DNA of 64,000 nt from Acanthococcus lagerstroemiae. Lineage: Eukaryota; Arthropoda; Insecta; Hemiptera; Eriococcidae. The stretch's first letter is position 1. Each line of letters opens with the position of its first letter. Position numbers and translations under genes: made by a program. Under the pieces are notes generated by a model. The model ran no database searches, was not told where the DNA came from, and saw only the letters and a program-made list of their open reading frames with translations. This document shows, piece by piece, positions 55,840 through 64,000 of the stretch. The stretch lies in assembly GCA_031841125.1 (NCBI GenBank), contig CM063107.1, positions 62,197,814-62,261,813 of the forward strand, given 5' to 3'.

Positions 55840-57010
55840 CCCAGTTAGAATAACTTTACTGGCGTGCGGTATAACAGTCCGATAGTTTCCATTGTATGTC
55901 GTTCTTTCCTTCTTGTGTAGAGGAATAGAGGCAGATTTTCTCGAATCTTCCGGTCAGATGCCCTTATCTCAGACACTACTGCATATTTTATACAGAATAT
56001 CGACACCTTCCTCACCGCTAGCCTTCAACATTTCAGCTGTTACGTAATCGGGTCCTGGTGCTTTATTATTCTTTAGCTTCGTGATAACTCCTTCGTTTCA
56101 TCGTTTAGTACATTGGATTCCTTTTCATCTGGCATTGATACTCAGGGCAGCTTCCCTAACGGAATGTGGTATAATTCCTCACAGTATGTTTTCCGGCCTT
56201 CCGCTTTTTCGGTTCTCCCCAATCAGAATATAGCTTTTCTGATATTCAATGGTCTACGTTCTAGCATTTAATGAACGTGTCAATCTTTTGATTTCTCTAA
56301 ACATTTTAGACGTTTCATCTTGTTTCTTTAGCTCTTCAGTTGTATCGCATACGTCACGAATGTACTTGTTTTTGTCCCGTCGGCACCCTTTCTGAATTTT
56401 AGCTGACAGTAGCACCGATTTTACCGTGCGGACTAACTGAGCTGCAGCTCAAAGCAAAATATTGGGGCGGCAAAATTTGCGGCCCAAAAACACTTGTTGG
56501 AAGGAGTAGAGAATAAGGCGGCAGAAATACTGCAGCCCTGAGGGGCAAAGTGCTTAAAACCGGTCCTGGCTGACAGATGTTTATATGATCCCGTGCTTGC
56601 CTTTACTTCTCGTCTTTTCTCTATGATTTTGATCGTCTCTTCAAAGAACCAGTGAATCCTCTTTGGTGTTGGGTCTTTCTAACTGCAGTGAAATCTTTTG
56701 CAACACTTCTGAGGATATCACGCTATTCGGACCATCTTTGTTCTCCAGTTTTCAGACTACCAGTTTGATTGACTCGATTTTCCGCTGCCTGAACTTCTTC
56801 GAGTTTTACTATTATTCGGTTTTTGAAAGCCCCCGATTCTTCCGTATCCTTTAGTCGTACGAAGTTCGGCTTCCCTGCCTTGTTCTTGAACTTCGGTTTG
56901 ACCTCAGCATGAAACAGTGATCTGTTAACAAACTTTTTATCCAGGACCTCGAACGCGATAGAACTAGGAATCAATTTGGTTTTTGCTTTTACTGTCCGGC
57001 GAATTCCAGG
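55840..57010 (-). pseudogene. CFDP2-like LINE relic (linker and RT N-terminus) in timeout intron 9
   Basis: Reading leftward: a charged linker ('ALNART', 'REIKRLTRS', 'CRRDKNKYIRDVCDTTEELK') and RT fingers 'NNKAPGPDYVTAEMLKASGE', 'GVDILYKICSS' and 'IPLYKKERTTYNGNYRTV'. The palm and the rest are missing. It is interrupted by a hAT-type MITE at 56410-56568. Confidence 0.75.
56402..56576. mobile_element. hAT-like MITE, TSD GCTGACAG, nested in the LINE relic
   Basis: GCTGACAG occurs at 56402-56409 and 56569-56576. The 159-bp element (56410-56568) has imperfect termini TAGCACCGATTTTA and TAAAACCGGTCCTG. Removing the element and one TSD joins 'SYKHLSA' to 'KIQKGCRRDKNKY' in the antisense LINE frame. 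Confidence 0.85.
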
Positions 57011-57103
57011 TGTAGATTCGCCTAAGGTGATTTTGGAACCGAGTGTTTGCGATTATGATTTCATTCCCTTGAATTAGTTCTTCTCTGCCATCATTGCAGT
57101 TCC

Positions 57104-57760
57104 TCAAACAATATGAACCGCATACCTCATTTGGGATGTCTTTTTTTTCAACCTTGGAGTTACATAAAGTCTCCTAAAACTATGCATGCCACAATAGCCC
57201 GGTATCCACACAAGCTTAATTTTGCTATTAGATTGATGGAGGCTGTCGAGGGTCGCAAGCGCTTGAGTTGTTAGTGCGTCTGGTTCAGTGTGATGGGTTC
57301 CCGCTTCAAGTTTACGTAGTGCGGTTTGAGAATCCGAGAAGAGCAGGAATTTTGTGTGCCTCGGTTGGCAAATGTAGAAGGTATATGGCAACAATGTCTG
57401 CTGTGTTGATTTTGAGAGTGGGCGAAAGGGCGAATACCTTCAAAGCTTCAGAATTGTATCTATGAGATATGCTCCGGTAGTTCGTTCCGGAGTTTTGGAA
57501 CCATCCGCGAAGCAGCATATATGATCTTTATGTCGACTATCAATAGAATCAAACTCGGCGTGTAATATTTTAGGTGGCCCGACTTGTATTTTGGTTGCGC
57601 TAGGGTCAAGAGGATCCGGGTGCCGTTTTCTTGCCAAGGGAGAGTTTGGAGAGGTAAGTGTTGAAAGATGTTGTAGGGAAGAAAGTGTAAAGCCTGTCCG
57701 GGGACGGTAGCGGAGATGTTAGTAAGGATACTATGTTTTGTGTGGGCAAGGTCAGTGGCG
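57104..57760 (-). pseudogene. Jockey-like RNase H relic
   Basis: Reading leftward: 'HICCFADGSKTPERTTGAYL' (first RNase H aspartate), 'YNSEALKVFALSP', 'NTADIVAIYLLHLP', 'FLLFSDSQTALRKLEAG' and 'IKLVWIPGYCGMHS'. This is the RNase H region of the jockey-like family also seen at 4700-5760. Together with the endonuclease at 58495-59345 in the same orientation it may be one element whose RT region was replaced by 57815-58490. Confidence 0.78.
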
Positions 57761-57814
57761 GATCTAGAAATTTTCCAAGGAGGGTGTTTTGAAAATAAAA
57801 CTTTTTCCACCTTC

Positions 57815-58490
57815 TCCCCCTAAAAAACCGAGATGGATGTCATTTTAAATAGTTTATGAAGACAAGAAATTCTATAATGTGAATCAGCGATGGCATTCCG
57901 TTATAAATAACGTTATTCATAACGTTAAAATAACATTATACATAACGTTAAAATAACATTATACGAGAAAATAAGGTTACGCTATACACAGTAACTTAAC
58001 AATATAGCGTTATAACGTTATGGGTCATAACGCTATAAATTTTTCGTTGGAAATTTCATCATAAATTTTTATAGTTTTCTAAATATTTTTGAAGGCTCAA
58101 CTATTGGAGGAGCCAGGGAGACAAAAATGAAATAAAGTCATCCATTTGGTCGCGTCACGGCAATGGAGCACTAGTGTATTTCATCCCGTTTCTAGTGGTT
58201 TCTTGTACTTCCACTTTTGGCCACCATTTGTAAAGTAGATGGCGCGCTATGTATTTCATCCCGTTTCTGTCACGTTTCGGTAGCTTCTGCATTTGTCCAC
58301 CAGATGTCAGCCACTTTGCTGACGCGTCCCAATAATTTCTTTCAGAAACCCTTCATTTTTTATTCCTTTATATAAACGTTATCAGAACGCTATTCATAAC
58401 ATAATGAAACAAGAATTTGTAACGTTACATTGTAACGTTACAAAATAATAATGTTATATAACGTTACTAAAACGTAACAAAGTGCTTCAT
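57815..58490. repeat. TAACGTTA-rich palindromic repeat stretch
   Basis: At least ten 'ataacgtta', 'taacgttat' or 'aacgttac' words cluster at 57900-58030 and 58375-58480. Between them an ~85-bp unit containing 'gtatttcatcccgtttct' occurs twice (about 58155 and 58250). The symmetrical placing suggests one non-autonomous element, but no TSD could be fixed. Confidence 0.5.
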
Positions 58491-58494
58491 GTAT

Positions 58495-59345
58495 CTCTTT
58501 ACTCCACCATGGAACTGGTCTTTTGTTGATTTTTGATGAGGTTCTGGGTATGCTAGCATCAGCTACCTGAATAAGAGTTTCGTTGATGCTTTAGAGGTTT
58601 TGGTCGACTGAAGGTGTTAGTTTGCAGGTATTTGTCTCACATATAGATTTGAATAAGTTCCAGTTTGCACTGTCCAGGATCCATCTTCTTGGTCTTTCTA
58701 GGTTTACTGAGGAAGAGCGTAGGCTTTCTACGAGTATCGGATAGTGGTCGCTGTCTGTTATATCATTGTTGACGGTCTATTGGAGTCGGTGGGTAATAGG
58801 TATGGAAGCTATGGTGATATCGATTGCAGTTTCAGTCCCATTGAAAGCGTTGAATCTTTTCATACAGTAGCACGATATCGGAATTTTCATGTAGTAGTTT
58901 GTCTACCAAGTTGCCTCGTGTGTTGGATGTGTTTCAGCCCCAAGTTGGGCTGTAAGCGTCCAGATCACCACTGATTATGAATCTATGTGTGAGCTGGTGT
59001 TTTATGGAAGCTAGGTCGCTGTATTCGATGCTTTGATTTGGTGGGATGTAGATATTACATATCTGGATTTTGTTGTGAGTGGATATTTCAGGCATTCAGG
59101 TTTCTGCTGTGACGGTCTGTAGTTCCGACCTGCTGTTCATTTCTGTTTGTGATGTAATTTGTTCGTGTATCAGTACGGCTACTCCGCCTGAGACAGTCAG
59201 ACCTTGTATGTAGTCGTGTCTCTCTGTACGTAGTGTAACGTCGGGTGGCGAGAGCATGAGATGGTTTCAGTTTGGTTTCTTGTAGGCAAAGTATTTTAAG
59301 TTGATATTGGTTGATGAGTAGTTGCATTTCAGGTTTGTTTTTCAG
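58495..59345 (-). pseudogene. Jockey-like LINE endonuclease relic
   Basis: Reading leftward: 'LLINQYQLKILCLQETKLKP' (the LQET motif of APE endonucleases), 'ICNIYIPPNQSIEYSDLASI', 'FIISGDLDAYSPTWGS' (motif GDFNA with the Asn changed), 'DSDHYPILVE' (SDH motif) and 'PVPWWSKEIHEAL'. Frameshifts and stops are present. Confidence 0.82.
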
Positions 59346-60997
59346 TCCGTTAGTCTTTTTTCTTTTTGAACTACACTAGTACACGGGTCAGTATATTCGG
59401 ATGGGATTGAAATATGACGTACCATGTTCGGGAGCAAAATACGAAAAATTGAGAGGTTCTGCAACTTAAAATACAAAAAATTCTCAAGTTAGGACCAACC
59501 CAACATGCGTTAGAGTAAATGAACTGGATTTCAGTTGCTCATTAATTGTATTTTAATCCTTTTCCAATCCGCGCTCTCCATTATAAAAGCATTAAAATCG
59601 TAATCAGAGGCGTTTTTAAGGGGAAAATTGTTGGGTGTAAAAGCGCAGCCGGTGCTGGCGCGCTCCACCTTGTGCAGGTTCGAGCTTACGGCGAAATTAC
59701 GCGTCGAGAATTGATTTTAAAATCCGCGGCTCGTTGCAGTCCCTCCGGAATTCCAACGCCCCTGTTTATGACCATTTTTGGGTTGATTTTTTTTGTCGCA
59801 TTTAACGCGACTCCGAACTATACTACTCGGAGTGATTTACCGTATGCATTACCGTGAACATTGGCGCACACCCTTTTTCGGTTGTACAAAACTACAAATT
59901 GACTCGTTAAGCTCGTGTAAAGATCCGCGTGTCGCGTTTAATTAACAAACGGGAATGTGGGTACGCAACTGCGTAAGAACGTGGAAACAATTTATCGCGC
60001 AGATATGATCTGTTTTCGGCGTTCGCGATCACGAATATATTTGTAATTACCGCGACTTCGGCGGGGAAAGGCCGTAAAAGTTATTTACTGTTATCTATTA
60101 ATCATTTCGCCGAAACGAGCATTTGTATTGCAATAATAATACATCAGGAAGGTGTATTGTTTACATAATTCCACCCACCTTCTATTTACCGGGCCGGCCG
60201 GGTAAATGCGCTTTAATAATAATGGCGCATTAATGTCTGACCCTCGTGTTGAATGCATTTTGATAAGGGCTTTCCCTCTTTTTCAAAATTGATCTGGACG
60301 GCCTTTTGTTGGTTTTCGCATTTAGACGGCTGGCAGTCGGAGAAATTTCTGAAAACGGCGTGGGCACGTTAAATTGAACAAACGTTCGTCGCAGCCGCTT
60401 TGGTAATGTGTTTTCTTCACCCGGTCGAAGGCGCCGCGCCATATAGCTCGGCGTAAAGGTCGCTTTAATTCCGTTGTTAGTTTAATGCCTTTTACTTGCT
60501 ACTAAATTGTATTAATTTATACGTCGGAAACGAACGATAACTAAGTAATCATAAGGTATCTTGAGGCGACGCGAAAACATTGTTAGTTAATTTACTTATC
60601 TTGTACCCAGGCATGAGGCATGTGCGTAGACAAAATTATTGTTTTCTTAACGGGAATAACGAAAGACGGTAAAGGAAAAGGCTTCGGTACTTATTCGGTG
60701 TGCTGGAGTGCGTATGCTCATTCCAGTATCTCTAAGAATCCCCAGTTTGCAGGATTAAAATTTGGTACTTTCGTTGGAATGATACAGCTGCACCGAAATT
60801 AGGTTGCGCTCGCGGAATGTGTCTTCAGGATCGTGCGAGATGGTGATGTAATTTGGAAACCATTTGTGGGAATTGGTTTAATCGGTTTAAAGAGCAGTGC
60901 CGGTGTTAGCCAGTGCGAAGTCTTGTGCCAAATGTTACATGTGCGACCTTTGCGGTGCTCTCCACTGCGATTGATTTTTTAATATTAATAACTTACA
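59346..60997. other. timeout intron 9, middle part
   Basis: No element or conserved exon recognised. The following TIMELESS domain segment was specifically looked for and not found. Confidence 0.5.
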
Positions 60998-61927
60998 TAG
61001 GTTGCGCCAAAACAACTGCGACTGGTCTCTCTGCGGACACGCAACACTATCTAGCGGCGACCACGGAAGCTAAAAATGATGTTTGGTTCATTACCTACCT
61101 ATAGAGACCAAAACGAACAAAATCGGTTGAAAACTCGTCGCGCAGTAGCTGTTCGAAAAAAAGAAGGTATCCGGACCCCTGTCACGCACAGTAGGTGCCC
61201 AATACTCCGCGTTCTAAAGGGCGGAAACGAATGACGACTGTCTGGCGGAAGAGAGGAAAGTTACAGCTAACATTCAAGACCAGGACGAGCGAAATAGGTA
61301 AAGAATTCAGTATGCGAGAGAATTTCAAAGAAGAAAGTAGTTCGCGTTATGGAGACCGAAATCGATGTGCAAATGAAACAACTCGCCTCGATTGATTTTT
61401 GCGTTCGATTGAACAAAAGTGCGACCACGAACAATTCTTCAGAAGTGGTGAACCCGCTGAAGCGCAAATAGGGCTCAGAACTGGGGGGGGCTTAAGCCCC
61501 CTTGTTATGAAGCAACGCCACTCCCTGCATCATTTTCTTCGGTAATCTTTCAGAGTTTGGGGGACTATTTAGAAGTTCGGGGGGGGGGGCAAGCCACCCA
61601 AGCCCCCACCTATTTGCGCCTATGCGTGAATGTCTCGAAAAATGCATAAAGTGTAATGGTGCTTATTTTGAAAAAGAACCAACTGTACAAGAAACGTCTA
61701 GCGACGAATAAATTTTTTGAAATTTTTTCATCGATTTTTTTGTCAGGTATCTGGCGATCTTCGTTTACGCAAACAGCTACTGCGCGCCGAGTTTTCCACC
61801 GATTTTGTTCGTTTTGGTCTCTATAGGTAGGTAATGGACCAAACTTCATTTTTAGCTTCCATGGTCGCCGCTAGATAGCGTTACGTGCACGCACAGAGAC
61901 CAGTCGCAGTTATTTTGGCGCAACCTA
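60998..61927. mobile_element. Long-TIR DNA element with TA duplication
   Basis: The element (61000-61925) starts GGTTGCGCCAAAACAACTGC and ends TTTTGGCGCAACC, with TA on both sides. Inverted arms of about 165 bp (61000-61160 and 61765-61925) share 'gaccaaaacgaacaaaatcg', 'agcggcgaccacggaagc' and 'gcgcagtagctgtt', with small differences. TA duplication fits the Tc1/mariner group, but no transposase was found. A smaller inverted-repeat insert lies at 61453-61624. Confidence 0.8.
61453..61624. mobile_element. Small inverted-repeat element nested in the long-TIR element
   Basis: GCGCAAATAGG at 61455 is mirrored by CCTATTTGCGCC near 61623. Just inside each end lie G-rich runs and 'aagccccc' blocks. 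Length is about 170 bp. No target duplication could be fixed. Confidence 0.55.
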
Positions 61928-62081
61928 AGTATATTTGCACATTTCCGTATAAAACGTTCTGTCTGGTTACCATGCGCCTAGCTCGATGCAAGCGTCCGGG
62001 AAACGTCTTTTGCCATCTGCATACCTGTACTTTCTGTGCGTGATCTTTTCAAAACCACGTTGTTCTTCTTATTCTTATGAT

Positions 62082-62442
62082 TTATTCAGGGTTGCCATTT
62101 TCTGGAAAACCTGGTAAGGTATGGAATTCGGATGATCAGGGAAAACTCGTAGAATTTTCATCCGAATCATGGAATTTTAATTCTCTGAATGACAAGCTAA
62201 GTTTATGGCTTATTTGTCAGTGAATAATCATGTTTAAAATGGAAAATGTTTTCCCATCTAGGAAATACCAGTGCCATGTACTTTTTTTTGCTGGCGTTGT
62301 GATTAGGATCATGAGAAGAAAAAGTCTTGCCAATATCCATAACTCCCTCCCCACTCGATAAAAAAGTCATAGAAAAATAGAGCTGGAAAATCTGGAAAAG
62401 TAATGGAAAATCATTCTTGAAAAATGTGGCAACCTTTTTATT
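62082..62442. mobile_element. Small hAT5-like element with 5-bp TSD TTATT
   Basis: TTATT occurs at 62082-62086 and 62438-62442. The 351-bp element (62087-62437) begins CAGGGTTGCCATTTTCTGG and ends TGGCAACCTTT, with the last bases mutated. Both subterminal parts carry 'ctggaaaa' words as in 42931-43327 and 46581-50021. Confidence 0.72.
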
Positions 62443-62934
62443 GCCCTTTTTTTCACATCGATCGGTTAGGCTGGACATTCGTTTGAGTTTAATTACAGTT
62501 TATGTTTAGCACTCTCGGTCAGATTTGTTCTGCTGTCGGTCTATTAATACGCGCGCTTTTTCTACAAACTCTCCGGGGTTTTGAATATTTTGTAGTCTAA
62601 ACCGGTGGACCCTCTCTGGAAAATAGAGCTCAACACCTTTTTCTCAGCGGGATTGTGTCTCTCTACTTTTTTCTCCTGTGCTAATCTTTTCATTTCTGAG
62701 AAGGATTTACACTTTGTATCCTTCATTATCTGCTCTTCGTAGCTCATTATTTGTCTTCCTTTCCAGTTCTTTTCCTCAACCATTCCCTGTAGCAGGAATA
62801 ACAATATCCCTGGATGTCTTATATTATGTCCTCTCATGTTAACTCTTCTCTTTACGATTGTATTCCAAAATTTTCTTTGTCTTCCTATTCACAGGACGGC
62901 CACTTGGTCACTTTTTCAACCCTTTGTCACCTTT

Positions 62935-63175
62935 CAGAAATTGAGTCACTAAAGTCACTTTCTATGTGAGAAGTCACATTTTTTTTTTAAATTCTGCCAA
63001 AGAATTCTAAAAATCAAAAAACGATTTATTTTTTATGGAAGAAGTCACGTTTTTTCTTTAAAATTCTGCCAATGCATTTTGAAAATCAGACTAATTTACT
63101 TTTTATGTAAGAAGTCATCTTTTTTCTTTATAATTCTTCCAAAGAATTCTAAAAATCAAAACAGTTTGAAGTCAG
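62935..63175. repeat. ~71-bp tandem repeat, about three copies
   Basis: 'aagtcac/t' anchors at 62971, 63042 and 63112 give periods of 71 and 70 bp. Each unit has 'aattctgccaa', 'aaaatcaaa' and 'tttttatg' words with moderate divergence. Confidence 0.85.
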
Positions 63176-63334
63176 CGTGGTGAACATTTTCAAAAGATAA
63201 TAAAATAAATTAGAATCAAATAGTACTTATTAACTTAGTAGCGCTCTCTACCAAAAACTATGTTATCTACTGATCAGTAGTAGGACAGTAGCGCAGTATA
63301 TACTGTACTAACTAACCGCTAGGGCTCTTAGAAA

Positions 63335-63430
63335 AACCGAAAATATGCGCATATTTTATGAGCTTATTCTACTGTAATTAAGCAGTTATGCCCAAAAATT
63401 CCCTAAAAAGTCAAATTATGCAAAAATATT
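63335..63430. repeat. AT-rich 'atatgcgcatatt' repeat, related to 3905-4000
   Basis: 'gaaaatatgcgcatattt' resembles the word cluster at 3905-4000. The family is unknown. Confidence 0.4.
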
Positions 63431-64000
63431 TCCACACAATATGGGTATCATTTTACAGGGGAAAATGAAAGGAAATCGATAATCGACAAGAGGCTAGAGC
63501 TTATCGATTTCAATCGATTTTTGACAGTCCTACTTGGAACTGAGAAGGCCCCTTTGGGCGAATGTTCGAGATTTAACAGAATTCCACGCGGAATTCAAAT
63601 TATGTCGATCTACACGTATGTGCATCGATAATTTCAACTTAAATTTTGTTGATTAGCAATGATGACTGTGGCATAACTTGTTCGAACCGATTTACGAGAA
63701 CTACGTTCTAAATTTCCTAGATGTCATTACTGAGTACTGACCTGTATTTCCATAATTTCAATGTCTTCCTCTCTGGCGTTAGCCATGATGTCGAAAATTC
63801 TACACAGATTCCGTGTGTCTACTTTAATTTTAGAAATTCTAATATACAACTGCACAGTACATGTATGCCTAAACGTAAAAGTTTCTTTTCTTTGCTAGGC
63901 ACCCCAAAAATGTATATTTCCTTTGTACAGATACCAGATAATTATTTTCTCCACCATCACCGTCAACCTGATGTAATCTTCAGTAAACGGTTGAGAAATT
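63431..64000. other. timeout intron 9, right end
   Basis: AT-rich DNA with no exon or element recognised up to the window edge. Confidence 0.5.

Noticed and set aside
1..64000. CRISPR arrays, bacterial operons or rRNA genes
   Set aside because: No regularly spaced identical repeats with unique spacers, no operon-like gene packing and no ribosomal RNA sequence were found; all evidence is for an arthropod nuclear genome.
55389..64000. Further timeout exons
   Set aside because: The next conserved family segment was looked for on the + strand in this stretch and not found, so the gene is taken to continue beyond the window.

Overview
The window is repeat-rich, AT-rich DNA from an arthropod nuclear genome, most likely an insect. 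It has spliced genes with GT-AG introns, R1-, jockey- and RTE-type retrotransposons, a P-superfamily transposon, and an ortholog of the insect timeout / vertebrate TIMELESS gene. Nothing bacterial, organellar or viral was recognised. The species cannot be fixed from the sequence alone.

One host gene was recognised. It is the 5' third of timeout (TIMELESS ortholog, a replication-fork protection protein) on the + strand. Nine phase-consistent coding exons run from the start codon at 29071 to 55388 and give about the first 400 residues. Introns reach 8.5 and 10.4 kb and are packed with older mobile elements. The rest of the gene should lie beyond the right edge.

The outstanding mobile element is a P-superfamily transposon at 23848-28164, just upstream of timeout and on the same strand. 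It has 38-bp terminal inverted repeats (33/38 identical), a perfect 8-bp target duplication (GTTTGGCG), a subterminal inverted block, and a seven-exon transposase gene whose exons join in frame into an uninterrupted 925-residue THAP-DDE protein.

The rest is layered mobile-element debris, much of it resolvable to the base by target-site duplications (TSDs). 1-23.8 kb: a 96/125-bp satellite, two MITEs, a jockey-like RNase H relic hit by an R1-like tail (13-bp TSD), a 2.8-kb long-TIR element (8-bp TSD) hit by an R1-like element (13-bp TSD), a hAT MITE inside a hAT-like element, a jockey RT relic overlapped by an RTE fragment, an 83-bp tandem array, an R1-like endonuclease remnant, and a hAT MITE inserted near the end of a palindromic MITE. 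28-44 kb: a MITE at the timeout promoter, antisense R1-like elements, a LINE interrupted by a tRNA-derived SINE (14-bp TSD), and a decayed gene of an unidentified family. 44-64 kb: a hAT deletion derivative, three elements of one family with 5-bp TSDs (one 3.4 kb long and holding a LINE relic), further LINE relics, a long-TIR element with TA duplication, and a 71-bp tandem array.

Functionally the window holds one conserved host gene and one apparently complete DNA transposon. Most other coding-like stretches are decayed retrotransposon fragments.
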